Source of the DNA: Streptomyces polyasparticus | GTDB taxonomy: Bacteria > Actinomycetota > Actinomycetes > Streptomycetales > Streptomycetaceae | NCBI RefSeq assembly: GCF_014493765.1 | Contig: NZ_JACTVJ010000036.1 | Coordinates: 1 to 64,000 of the forward strand | Direction: 5' to 3' | Length of the DNA stretch: 64,000 bases | Shown here: piece after piece, positions 24,736 through 32,611 of the stretch | How the letters are laid out: every line of letters begins with the position of its first letter | How positions within the stretch are numbered: position 1 is the stretch's first letter | Made by a program: the position numbers and the translations under genes | Notes under the pieces: model-generated | What the model saw: the letters and a program-made list of their open reading frames with translations, nothing else | What the model was told of the DNA's origin: nothing | The model's database searches: none

Positions 24736-26208
24736 TTACAAGGCGGTGCGGCCGAGGGGTAGGGCGCCGAGCGTGAATGCGTCGGGCTGCTGGAAGTTCA
24801 GGCGCCGCAGGTCGACTTGGGCGGTAACGGCGGCGGTCTCGATCTGCGCGCAGGCGGCGTCGAGGAGGGCGTCGGTCTCGGCGGACACGGTGAGCAGCCC
24901 GGTCAGCGCGACGTCCGCGTGCCCGGCGATCAGCTGACGCTCGCGGGCTTTCACGTCCGCGTACTCGACGCTGTCGGCCTCGGAGTCGACCTGCCCGCGA
25001 CGGCTGCGTTCGTTCGCGTCCGCGATGATCGCTGCCTTCGTGCGCTGTACGTCGCGCATCGCGGACTCGAGACCCTGGGGCACGTATATAAGGGACAGAG
25101 TGCGGCGGACGCCGGCGGTGAACATAAGCCCGTGCAGGAAGCCCGCGCTCGTTTCGGTGCGCGGCCAGTCCTCGACCCAGTAGGTGGCGTGCCGCGCGGA
25201 GTCGGTGGCGAGCCGGTCGTACTCCTCGACCTGGACCACCGGTCCCGCGGCGGCCGGGTCGGCCTCGGCCCGGCCGGACTCCGACCACTGCTGCAGCGCG
25301 GACAGGGCCTTGGGGTCGTAGGCGGTGCGGATCACGGCCGCGATCTCGCGTGCCGAGAGCCAGCCGGTCACCATCAGTCCGGCGCTGCGCGCGGCCAGGG
25401 CGATCGAGGTGGTGGTCTGCTCCATCACCGTGAAGGCGCCGGGAAGGCCGCCGCCGGCCTGGCTGATGAGACGCTTGGCGGCCTTGAGGTCGAGGGAGAT
25501 CGCCAGGTACGCCTCGTGCGGGGCGGCGGCCGGTCCGGCGGAGGCGACCAGTTCGCTGTAGACCTGACCGGCCACCGGTGTCTCGGGGTGGCCTTGCCGG
25601 CTCCAGTGCCGGGCGAGGGTGTCGCCGCTGTCGGGGACGGTGCGCTCCAGGACCTGCACCGTGGCGACGTGTCCGGTGCGGGCGATACCGGCAAGAGCCC
25701 GCCCCCACCCGGCGACGTTGTGGTTCTGGGTCGCAGGGTCCAGCAGCGCGAAGGCCCGGCTGGAGACGCGGGCGACGGCGGTCAGGGTCTGCTGGTGCGG
25801 GTCGTGGACGGCGGCGGCGCCGTTGGCGGAATCGCCGGGGGTGACCACCCGCAGCGAGGCGGCGGTGCCGGGCAGGTGCAGGACGCCGTCCTGGCGGGGG
25901 CGGGTGACGGGCCGGGCGAGCCACAGGGTCTGTCCGGTACGGCGCCGATGCGCGAAGCGCAGGACGATCGGCGCCCAGTCGATCAGCGAGCGGCCGTGCC
26001 GGCGGATGGCGACCAGGGCGGCGACCACGGCCCACAGAGGTGTCAGGGCGATGGCACCGAGCAGCCCGGTGGACACCACCGTGAACAGCAAGAGCGCCAA
26101 CGCGCATGAGACCAGGACGAGTTGCGGCAGGGAGAGGCCAAGCAGGATGCCGCGCCGGGAGCGATGGGGGAATTTGACGGCGAGCGGTTGGACGGTGAGA
26201 TCAGACAA
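24736..26208 (-). CDS. SCO6880-family membrane-associated transfer protein (490 aa)
   Basis: The N-terminal 100 residues hold two membrane helices (LPQLVLVSCALALLLFTVV and LLGAIALTPLWAVVAALVAI) with a PrgI-like start (VKFPHRSRRGILLGLSLP). A large cytosolic domain follows, resembling the N-terminal half of VirB4-like proteins (TLTAVARVSSRAFALLD, GLMVTGWLSAREIAAVIRTA). TTG at 26208. Together with the 22086 ATPase it could make a split VirB4. A partial copy of the regulatory palindrome (left arm plus loop only) lies just upstream at 26233-26244. Confidence 0.8.
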   Translation of the reverse strand: MSDLTVQPLAVKFPHRSRRGILLGLSLPQLVLVSCALALLLFTVVSTGLLGAIALTPLWAVVAALVAIRRHGRSLIDWAPIVLRFAHRRRTGQTLWLARPVTRPRQDGVLHLPGTAASLRVVTPGDSANGAAAVHDPHQQTLTAVARVSSRAFALLDPATQNHNVAGWGRALAGIARTGHVATVQVLERTVPDSGDTLARHWSRQGHPETPVAGQVYSELVASAGPAAAPHEAYLAISLDLKAAKRLISQAGGGLPGAFTVMEQTTTSIALAARSAGLMVTGWLSAREIAAVIRTAYDPKALSALQQWSESGRAEADPAAAGPVVQVEEYDRLATDSARHATYWVEDWPRTETSAGFLHGLMFTAGVRRTLSLIYVPQGLESAMRDVQRTKAAIIADANERSRRGQVDSEADSVEYADVKARERQLIAGHADVALTGLLTVSAETDALLDAACAQIETAAVTAQVDLRRLNFQQPDAFTLGALPLGRTAL

Positions 26209-26295
26209 GGGCCGTTCCGAGGGTGCGCGGGGCGGTAACCGGGGCGGCACGCGGCGACGAGACGCGGCGCGTGCCGCCCCGGAGTCGGGCAGGAG

Positions 26296-27648
26296 CTACA
26301 GGCCGGTGGGCGGGGGCGGCGGCGCGCCGGTCCCACTGGTGCCGGCCGAGTTCGGCGCCGGCGGGGCGCCCTGCGGCGGGGGCGTGGAGGCGCCGCCGCC
26401 GGGCTGCGACATGAATCCGCTGCCGCCGCTGGGTGCGGACGCGGAACCGCCGCCGCTTCTGGGCACGCCGCCTACCTGGCCGCTGGTGTCGTCGCTGGGG
26501 CTGGTCGGGGGCGGCTGGACGGCCTTCTCCAACCCGGACTTGATCCCGTCGCCTGCGGACCCCGGGGAGCCGGGGCTCTCCTGGCTGGTGCCTCCGGTGG
26601 GGTTGGCGGCGATGTCGCCGGGAAATCCGCCGCCGCCGGCGGCCTCGGGTCCTGCGGCGCCCGCTCCGGCTGCCGCGCCGCCCGTTCCGGCGGTGGCGGC
26701 CATGGCGGCGGCCTTGCGTCCCGCCTTCTCGGCGTGCTGCCGGGCGAGCTGGGCGCCGGCGCCACCGGCTCGGTGAATCGATTCTCCGTCGGTGCCTTCG
26801 GCCGCCCAGTGGACGAACTTGAAGGTGGCGTACGGGCAGAGCAGCACCAGCACCATGATCACGATGCCTGCCATGACGTCGGCCAGTGCCCCAAGGCCGT
26901 CCTTGGCCTCGGTCTTGCCCATGGCGGCGATACCGAGGACGAAGATCACGGTCATCAGCAGCTTGCTGACCACGAGGGTGGCGGTGGCCTCGATCCAGCC
27001 GCGCCGCCAGCGGCGGGCGACCTCCCAGCCTCCGCCCGCTCCGGCAAAGATCGCGAGGGTGACCATCACGAGGATGCCGACCTTGCGGACCATCATCACG
27101 CACCAGTAGAGGAACGCGCCGACAGCGGCGCCGAGGGCGGCGAACACGGCGACCAGCCAGCCCAGGCCCGCCAGGGCGGGGATCTGGGACACCTTCACGA
27201 TGCGGCGGACGGCCGCTTCGATGGATAGGTTCGACGCCTTGAACAGGCCGGCCGACAGAGCATCGACCACCTCGATGGCGACCGTGGTCAGGGCGATAGC
27301 GGCGAAGGCGAAAATCACGCCCGAGGCGGTGCCGGTGAACGCCTGGGTAAGGGCTTGCCCGTCGCGTTTGACGGCGGCCCGGATGAGTTGCGCGCAGAAC
27401 GTCCCGACCAGGATGACCAGGCCGATCGGCAGCAGCATCTCGTAGTTGTCGCGGAACCAGCCGGCGTTCAGATCGACCTTGGTGGTGGCGTCGACCGCCT
27501 TGGCGGCCAGGTCGGCTGCTGCGGCGGCGAGTTCACCGGCGCTCTTGGCCATCCAGTCGCCGATCGCCTTTCCGGGATCGGAGGCGAAGTCGACGGCCTC
27601 GCCGACGGCGCACAGCTTGTCCGCTACGGGAAAGTCGCAGAAACCCAA
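26296..27648 (-). CDS. Polytopic VirB6/TrbL-like membrane protein (450 aa)
   Basis: About six hydrophobic segments (LLPIGLVILVGTFCAQLIRA, GVIFAFAAIALTTVAIEVVD, ALAGLGWLVAVFAALGAAVG, VMAGIVIMVLVLLCPYATF) are followed by a 140-residue Gly/Pro/Ser-rich hydrophilic tail. The layout fits VirB6/TrbL channel components. The TTG at 27648 has AGGAGG 9 nt upstream, one of the strongest ribosome sites in the operon. Confidence 0.8.
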   Translation of the reverse strand: MGFCDFPVADKLCAVGEAVDFASDPGKAIGDWMAKSAGELAAAAADLAAKAVDATTKVDLNAGWFRDNYEMLLPIGLVILVGTFCAQLIRAAVKRDGQALTQAFTGTASGVIFAFAAIALTTVAIEVVDALSAGLFKASNLSIEAAVRRIVKVSQIPALAGLGWLVAVFAALGAAVGAFLYWCVMMVRKVGILVMVTLAIFAGAGGGWEVARRWRRGWIEATATLVVSKLLMTVIFVLGIAAMGKTEAKDGLGALADVMAGIVIMVLVLLCPYATFKFVHWAAEGTDGESIHRAGGAGAQLARQHAEKAGRKAAAMAATAGTGGAAAGAGAAGPEAAGGGGFPGDIAANPTGGTSQESPGSPGSAGDGIKSGLEKAVQPPPTSPSDDTSGQVGGVPRSGGGSASAPSGGSGFMSQPGGGASTPPPQGAPPAPNSAGTSGTGAPPPPPTGL

Positions 27649-27683
27649 GGGAAGTTGACCTCCTTATCTTTCGGTCAGCTGGG

Positions 27684-28364
27684 TCACTGCGTGACGCTGG
27701 GCGCGATGGCGGCGAGGGTGCAGTCGTGGTTGGGCCGGCACTGCACGGCGAGGGTCACGGCGCGGTCCTCGGCCCCGCCGCCGCCCTTCTTCCACTCGAT
27801 CTGCTGCTTGCCGTTGACGGTGACGACGTAGATGTACGCCTCGGTGATCGCGGAGGGGTCCTCGGCGAGGGCCTGCTTGAAGGCGCCGGGGTAGTGGCCC
27901 TCGGTGATCGTGGCGGTGGCGTGCTGGTCCTGGTCGGCCATGCGCGACCACAACAGCGGATCGGGCACCTGGCCGGAGACAGATGTCCAGTCGCTGTACT
28001 TGGGCTCCTTGGTCATCCAGGCGTGCATGCCGGCGAGTTGCTGATCGCGGCTGGTGTCGCGAGTGTCGTACGACCACAGCATCTGCGCTGCGGCCTTGGC
28101 GAAGGCGACCGGTTCGGCGATCTGCGGGGGCTTGGGCACCGACCCCGACCCCGCCGCGGGCTGTGGTGCGGCCTCGGAGGGCGAGGAACCGCTCGCCTGC
28201 GCGGGCGTGCTGCCGTCGTCGTGGTGTTCGCCGCGGCCGGTGAACCAGGCGGCGGTCGCGGCGAGGGCGAGCAGTGCCGTGATGACCAGGGCGACGATCG
28301 CGATGCGCTTCTTGGCCGACCAGGTCACGCCGTATCCGGACAGGGAGGGGAGTCGATTCGGCAT
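27684..28364 (-). CDS. Bitopic transfer protein, VirB8/TcpC-like position (226 aa)
   Basis: One membrane helix at about residues 20-43 (RIAIVALVITALLALAATAA), then a Ser/Pro/Ala linker and an extracytoplasmic domain (AFAKAAAQMLWSYDTRDTSR, AYIYVVTVNGKQQIEWKK) with two cysteines. Size and layout fit conjugation proteins of the VirB8/TcpC type, although no diagnostic motif is seen. Its ATG shares one base with the preceding stop (TGATG), so it is coupled to the small membrane protein upstream. Confidence 0.72.
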   Translation of the reverse strand: MPNRLPSLSGYGVTWSAKKRIAIVALVITALLALAATAAWFTGRGEHHDDGSTPAQASGSSPSEAAPQPAAGSGSVPKPPQIAEPVAFAKAAAQMLWSYDTRDTSRDQQLAGMHAWMTKEPKYSDWTSVSGQVPDPLLWSRMADQDQHATATITEGHYPGAFKQALAEDPSAITEAYIYVVTVNGKQQIEWKKGGGGAEDRAVTLAVQCRPNHDCTLAAIAPSVTQ

Positions 28365-28681
28365 CAGTGGACCTGAGCCCCCAGACCGGAGAAGAACGCG
28401 ACGATTCCGTTGGCGGCTCCGAGTCCGAGCGCGGCGCCGGCCGCGACGACAGCTCCCTTCTTGCCGTTGGCCTCCGCCTGGTGGCCGCCGGTGTGGTGGC
28501 CCCAGGCCCATACGCCGAGGGAGACGGCGAGGGCGCCGACGACGGCGATGATCCCGAACATGTTGATGCTGTTGACGACGTTCTTCAGCACGGACAGGCC
28601 GGGCAGGCCGCCACCCGCAGGCGTGATGCCTGGGTCGTAGGCGAGGAGGGCGGCGGCGCGGTCTGCGAGAGGTATGGGCAT
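28364..28681 (-). CDS. Small two-helix membrane protein, VirB2-like candidate (105 aa)
   Basis: Two hydrophobic segments (MFGIIAVVGALAVSLGVWA and AVVAAGAALGLGAANGIVAFF) are separated by a short polar HHTGGHQAEANGKK loop, the architecture of VirB2/TrbC pilins, without a clear signal peptide. Similar proteins occur in SCO6880-type clusters. The ATG at 28681 has AAGGAG 12 nt upstream. The 139 bp on its 3-prime-strand side (28682-28820) hold no gene and are purine-rich on the plus strand. Confidence 0.75.
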   Translation of the reverse strand: MPIPLADRAAALLAYDPGITPAGGGLPGLSVLKNVVNSINMFGIIAVVGALAVSLGVWAWGHHTGGHQAEANGKKGAVVAAGAALGLGAANGIVAFFSGLGAQVH

Positions 28682-28820
28682 AGGTGTGGCAGGACTCCTT
28701 GCGTACGCGGGCCGTGCAGGGGCCGGCGAAAAGGGGAAAGGGAGAGGGGAGGGGTGCGCTCTCGGCGCGAGAAGGGGGCCCGGCGGGGCGCGGCCCGGGG
28801 TGTCCGGGCAGCGCTCGGCG

Positions 28821-29936
28821 TCAGAGGACGCGGCGGACGGCCAAGATGTCCCAGTCCTTGATCGGCGTGATCCGGACCGGTTTCGATGTGCGCGGCGCCT
28901 CGATGACGAGGCCCTCGCCCATGTAAAGACCGACGTGTTCGGGCCGAGCGGCGGTGCCGCGGCTGAAGATCAGGTCACCGGGCTTGAGGTTCTTCGCCGA
29001 GACGGCCTTGCCCTCATTGACCTGCGTGTACGTGGTGCGGGTGAGCTTGATGCCGGCGTGCGCGTACGCCTGCTGCATCAGCGAGCTGCAGTCGCAGCGG
29101 CCCATCGGGTCGGGGCCGTGGGCGTCGGTGCACGAGCCGCCCCACTGGTAGAGCGTGCCGAGCTGGTGCATGGCCCACTCGATGGCCTTGCGCGCCTTCG
29201 GATCGGCGTCCTTGGGGATCTTGTAGCCCTTCGGGACGGCGCCCTCGGGGATCCGCCCGAAGGACGTGCCGTCCTTGTCGGGAGTGCACCCTCCGGCACT
29301 GGACTCGGTGTCCTTGTCCTTGGCGGACTCGCCCTTGTCGGCGTTCGGGAACGTGGCGGCGATGGCCTTCTGCAGCGCGGTGGCCAGGTCCTCCCACTGC
29401 GCGTACGCGTCCGGGTAGCCGGACTTCTGTACGGCCTGGACGGCTTGGGTGACCTTCATCTGCTGCCAGCCGTCGACCTTGAGCAGCGCCTTGTAGAAGC
29501 GCTCCGAGGCGTAGACCGGATCGCGGATCTGCTGCGCGGTTCCCCACCCCTGGCTGGGCCGTTGCTGGAACAAGCCGAGGCTGTCCCGGTCGCCGTAGTT
29601 GAGGTTGTGCAGCCGCGACTCCTGCATCGCGGTGGCGATCGCGATGATCTGCCCCTTCTTGGGCACGTCAAGGCTGATTCCGGTGGCCACTATGGTCTGC
29701 GCGTTGGGGACCTGCTCGGCCGGAAGGTCCAGGCCCTGGATGTGGACGTCCTTGGCGGACGCGCCGTCGAGGAGCTTGGTGACTTCCTTGGTCACCTCGC
29801 TGGTGTCGAGGTCGGTCGGGCATTGGAAGGTCGAGGTGGTGGAGGCTTCGCTGGAGGACGCCATCATCATGGCGGTGCCGGCGAGCAGGAGAGGGGAGAG
29901 GACGACGACGCCGATGCCGGCGGCTATGCCCTTCAA
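28821..29936 (-). CDS. Bifunctional cell-wall hydrolase: transglycosylase-like plus NlpC/P60 (371 aa)
   Basis: An N-terminal membrane anchor (AAGIGVVVLSPLLLAGTAMM) is followed by a lysozyme-like segment (IIAIATAMQESRLHNLNYGD, SLGLFQQRPSQGWGT) with a catalytic Glu candidate in MQES. After a hydrophilic linker comes a NlpC/P60 domain: catalytic Cys in CDCSSLMQQAY, PGDLIFSRG, and His in HVGLYMGEG. It should cut peptidoglycan locally so the secretion-like complex can cross the wall, as in VirB1-type proteins of Gram-positive conjugation systems. TTG at 29936, coupled to a tiny upstream ORF. Confidence 0.9.
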   Translation of the reverse strand: MKGIAAGIGVVVLSPLLLAGTAMMMASSSEASTTSTFQCPTDLDTSEVTKEVTKLLDGASAKDVHIQGLDLPAEQVPNAQTIVATGISLDVPKKGQIIAIATAMQESRLHNLNYGDRDSLGLFQQRPSQGWGTAQQIRDPVYASERFYKALLKVDGWQQMKVTQAVQAVQKSGYPDAYAQWEDLATALQKAIAATFPNADKGESAKDKDTESSAGGCTPDKDGTSFGRIPEGAVPKGYKIPKDADPKARKAIEWAMHQLGTLYQWGGSCTDAHGPDPMGRCDCSSLMQQAYAHAGIKLTRTTYTQVNEGKAVSAKNLKPGDLIFSRGTAARPEHVGLYMGEGLVIEAPRTSKPVRITPIKDWDILAVRRVL

Positions 29937-30010
29937 TCCGGTCCGCCTCCCGGAAGGCGGTCACGGGCCGGCGGACGGATCGCGGGCAGGGGAGGGTAGA
30001 GCGATGTCAC
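29933..30010 (-). CDS. Possible 25-aa leader ORF coupled to the cell-wall hydrolase
   Basis: GTG at 30010 has AAGGA 7 nt upstream. The frame encodes SLYPPLPAIRPPARDRLPGG and stops within the next gene's start (TTGA overlap). It may be a short coupling or leader peptide. A longer in-frame version reaching 30130 is possible, with a basic RRTRRRDFTKDLA stretch. Too short to judge by content alone. Confidence 0.4.
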   Translation of the reverse strand: MTSLYPPLPAIRPPARDRLPGGGPD

Positions 30011-30457
30011 AGCGAGGTCCTTGGTGAAGTCCCGGCGGCGCGTGCGTCGTTGAGGAAAGGGCGCGACGTCCGGGTGGTGGGTAATTCGGGTCGCCCGGGT
30101 GCTGTTGCGAGTTGCCGCTCGCACCGGCACAGGGCGTCGGGTCAGGTGTGCCAGGACATGGGAATACCTCCACGAAGGCAGCGGCGGGGATGTGCCATCG
30201 GCGGTGTCCGCCGGGCAGTTCCAAAACAGTAAGGGCGGATCCCCGGTTGCCGAAATCGTTCGTGATCAAGGCTCTATTTCGGGGTTTTCGGCGGCGATAG
30301 CGCTCAACCGGGGATCGTGCCCTACAGTTTTGGCTCCTCCCTCGCCCCCTCACGTCGCAGACCGCGGAGCCATCCGCCCGCATTCGGTCCTGTGGGGCAT
30401 CCAGGCGAGCTGGAGCGTCTCTCCCTCATCTCACACGACCCGAATTGGGGTATCTCT
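30011..30457. other. Divergent control region between operon 2 and the methyltransferase
   Basis: About 450 bp without a convincing gene. It holds the split palindrome (30239-30249 and 30305-30315), putative divergent -10 hexamers, and the leaders of operon 2 (about 300 nt) and of the methyltransferase gene (about 220 nt). It is locally less GC-rich than its surroundings around 30220-30300. Confidence 0.6.
30228..30326. promoter_or_regulatory. Split palindromic element, copy 2 (divergent promoters)
   Basis: GATCCCCGGTTG at 30238-30249 and CAACCGGGGATC at 30305-30316 are the two arms of the shared palindrome, facing outward and 55 bp apart. Inside are further inverted words (CCGAAAT at 30250-30256 and ATTTCGG at 30276-30282). 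On the minus strand TGTAGG (30326-30321) ends exactly 5 nt before ATCCCC; on the plus strand the hexamer at that spacing is AGTAAG (30228-30233), a weak match. This is consistent with one operator half per divergent promoter. Confidence 0.6.
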
Positions 30458-31213
30458 TTGCCTTTTTCCCTGCACCAGGGCGACGCGCTCAGCGTCCTCG
30501 CCGAGCTGCCGGACAACTGCGTCGACTCCGTCATCACCGACCCGCCGTACAACAGCGGCGGTCGGACGGCGAAGGAGCGCACGAGCCGGTCCGCGAAGCA
30601 GAAGTACACCTCGGCCGACGCCGGCCACGAGCTGCCGGACTTCACCGGCGAGAACATGGATCAGAGGTCGTACGGCTTCTGGCTGACCCAGATCATGACC
30701 GAGGCGCACCGGCTCACCAAGGTCGGCGGCACTGCGCTGCTGTTCACCGACTGGCGGCAGCTGCCGATCACCACGGACGCCATCCAGGCCGCCGGCTGGC
30801 TGTGGCGGGGTGTCCTGGCCTGGCACAAGCCCCAGGCGCGACCCCAAAAGGGGCGGTTTACGCAGAATTGTGAATTCATCGTCTGGGCGTCCAACGGCCC
30901 GATCGATGCGGCCCGCAACCCGGTCTACCTTCCCGGCCTCTACAGCGCTTCGCAGCCAAGCGGCAAGGCGCGCCAGCACATCACGCAGAAGCCCGTTTCC
31001 GTCATGCGCGAGCTCGTGCAAATCGCCCCGGAGGGCGGCACGGTTCTCGACTTCACCTGCGGATCCGGCTCGACCGGGGTCGCGGCGCTGCTGGAGGGGC
31101 GCGACTTCATCGGTGTCGAGAAGACCAAGCAGTACGCCGAGATTGCTGCCGACCGCCTCACCGAGACTCTGCAACAGACCCTTTCCCGGGATGACTTGAC
31201 GCTGGTCGTCTGA
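30458..31213 (+). CDS. DNA methyltransferase, beta-class N4-cytosine/N6-adenine type (251 aa)
   Basis: The catalytic motif IV DPPY is at 28-31 (SVITDPPYNSGG), and the SAM-binding motif I lies near the C-terminus (VLDFTCGSGSTGVAALLEG at about 196-214, then FIGVE). This order (IV before I) is the beta class. No restriction endonuclease gene is adjacent, so it is an orphan enzyme, perhaps protecting or marking the element. TTG at 30458 has GGGG 6 nt upstream; a longer frame from 30317 lacks support. Confidence 0.88.
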   Translation: MPFSLHQGDALSVLAELPDNCVDSVITDPPYNSGGRTAKERTSRSAKQKYTSADAGHELPDFTGENMDQRSYGFWLTQIMTEAHRLTKVGGTALLFTDWRQLPITTDAIQAAGWLWRGVLAWHKPQARPQKGRFTQNCEFIVWASNGPIDAARNPVYLPGLYSASQPSGKARQHITQKPVSVMRELVQIAPEGGTVLDFTCGSGSTGVAALLEGRDFIGVEKTKQYAEIAADRLTETLQQTLSRDDLTLVV

Positions 31214-31222
31214 GGCTGGCCC

Positions 31223-31239
31223 TGCCGCGCGGCGCGGCA
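31223..31239 (+). terminator. Short hairpin after the methyltransferase gene
   Basis: TGCCGCG and CGCGGCA flank CGG, beginning 10 nt after the stop at 31213. A plausible terminator between the methyltransferase and the next promoter; short stem, no U tract. Confidence 0.45.
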
Positions 31240-31272
31240 TTCGGCGTGTTCGCGTCGTGCCGCGCGCAGCGT

Positions 31273-31306
31273 TATAGCAGCGAAGTCCCGGTTACCGAAA
31301 CCGGGA
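31273..31306 (+). promoter_or_regulatory. Palindromic promoter element, copy 3 (operon 4)
   Basis: TCCCGGTT (31286-31293), loop ACCGA, AACCGGGA (31299-31306). The hexamer TATAGC at 31273-31278 ends 5 nt before the position aligned with the A of ATCCCC in the other copies. The arms are 8 bp here, the weakest intact copy. It precedes the GTG of the DUF4913 gene by about 65 nt. Confidence 0.7.
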
Positions 31307-31370
31307 ATTCTCCGGATGGTTGGAGCCGCAATCGACGCCCTATGGCTGCGGCCCAAGGAGGCCCCTTTTC

Positions 31371-32126
31371 GTGACTGAATCCATAAACCCCCCGGAGGAC
31401 GCGGAGACGGATCCGGTCCGGACACCCGAAGACCCTCTCCGCTCGGAGAGCGGAGAGATGGAGCCGGTCCGGGTGCCGGACTCTCATCTGGCGAGCATGC
31501 AAGCGGACATGGCCAAGCTGATGAACATGGCCGCGCAGCACGAGCGCCAGCTCGACGACCTCTCGGCCGCGCCACCGACACCGGACTCGCCCTTCGCCGC
31601 CTATGGGCTGCCGGGGTTCGCAGGTCTGCCGCCCGCCCCGATGCCGCCCGAGCCGCGCCCGATCCTCGAGCTGGAGGACGAGGAGTACGAGGACGAACTC
31701 GACGCACTTAGTGACTGGGTTGACGACTTCCTGCTCCGTGTCTACGGTGCGGAGGTCACGACCGCCGCACCGTGGTGCGAGCACTGGCAGGAACACGCCG
31801 ACGTCGTCGCCTGGCTCCACGCCCTGTGGCTGGCCTACCAGCAGCACAAGGACGCCGAAGCCGGACTGTCCGGACTGTTCGTGTGGCACCGCGACTTCCT
31901 CACCCACGCCATGGCCACCGTCCGCGCCGCTGGCGGCCCGCTGTCCGCGTGCATGACCGACCCGGACCGGCCCGCGCACCGTCTACTGCCCGGTCCCCGC
32001 CCCTCAAACCGAACCACTTCCGCGATCGACGAGCCCGACGAGCCCGACGAGCCCGAGGAGCGCGGGGACCACGAAGAGAGCGGGGACCACGAGGAGAGCG
32101 GCGAGCCGGGCCAGGCAAGCGGATGA
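31371..32126 (+). CDS. DUF4913-family protein with acidic tail (251 aa)
   Basis: The central part (VDDFLLRVYGA, APWCEHWQEHADVVAWLHAL, WHRDFLTHAMATVRAAGGPL then SAC) fits the DUF4913 pattern of conserved Trp and a final Cys found in actinobacterial mobile elements. The N-terminus is helical and acidic. The C-terminus is a strongly acidic repeat (DEPDEPDEPEE, then GDHEESGDHEESGE). GTG at 31371 follows AAGGAGG. It overlaps the RelE-like gene by 4 nt. The acidic tail could neutralise or compete with a nucleic-acid-binding partner (inference). Confidence 0.8.
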   Translation: MTESINPPEDAETDPVRTPEDPLRSESGEMEPVRVPDSHLASMQADMAKLMNMAAQHERQLDDLSAAPPTPDSPFAAYGLPGFAGLPPAPMPPEPRPILELEDEEYEDELDALSDWVDDFLLRVYGAEVTTAAPWCEHWQEHADVVAWLHALWLAYQQHKDAEAGLSGLFVWHRDFLTHAMATVRAAGGPLSACMTDPDRPAHRLLPGPRPSNRTTSAIDEPDEPDEPEERGDHEESGDHEESGEPGQASG

Positions 32127-32611
32127 CCGGCCGTGAGGACCGGCCGGCGTACGCCCTGTCCTTCGACCCCCGCGCCCTGACCGACCTCCTGCAAGCCCCC
32201 GGCGACATACGCGACCTGGCACTCGCCCAGCTCCAGGACATCGTCAACGCCCGCCTGCACGGCGCCAAACTCACCCGCGACCTCGCCGGATGCCGCAAGG
32301 TCTACTTCGATCACCGGGCGCAGTGGCGCATCGTCTACGCCCAGCGGCCGGCGCCCGCCAACTCCACGCACACCACCGAGATCCACGTCGTGGCCATACG
32401 CCCGCGAGAAGCGCACGACGTGTACGACACCGCCCGCGCCCGCCTCGGCATCCGCCGGCGCCCGCTGGGCGAGCGCACCCACGCGGCCCGCACCCGCTCG
32501 CCGCAGCTGGGCACGCGCCAGCCCGTCCCCAAACCGGGACCACCGCCCTACGCGATGCCCGGCCTTCCCCAACCCGCACAGCCCCCGACCCTGAAGGGCC
32601 CCGTTCGTTGA
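32123..32611 (+). CDS. RelE/ParE-superfamily-like protein (162 aa)
   Basis: Residues 13-115 fit the RelE-like fold: FDPRALTDLLQAPGDIRDLA, LTRDLAGCRKVYFDHRAQWR then IVYAQRP, and IHVVAIRPREAHDVYDTA. Typical RelE-type toxins are about 90 aa; this one carries a 50-aa Pro-rich tail. The ATG overlaps the DUF4913 stop (ATGA). No classical small antitoxin is adjacent; the acidic upstream protein is the only co-translated candidate. A housekeeping RNase or nucleic-acid role is also possible. Confidence 0.7.
   Translation: MTGREDRPAYALSFDPRALTDLLQAPGDIRDLALAQLQDIVNARLHGAKLTRDLAGCRKVYFDHRAQWRIVYAQRPAPANSTHTTEIHVVAIRPREAHDVYDTARARLGIRRRPLGERTHAARTRSPQLGTRQPVPKPGPPPYAMPGLPQPAQPPTLKGPVR

Noticed and set aside
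26233-26244. CCCCGGTTACCG match (minus strand) upstream of the SCO6880-like gene as another regulatory palindrome
   Set aside because: Only the left arm and loop are present; the right arm is missing and no hexamer at 5-nt spacing is seen. It may be chance.
30317-30457. Longer N-terminus for the DNA methyltransferase from ATG 30317
   Set aside because: It would begin inside the palindromic control region and add an unconserved Pro/Arg-rich segment; TTG 30458 fits the family length.
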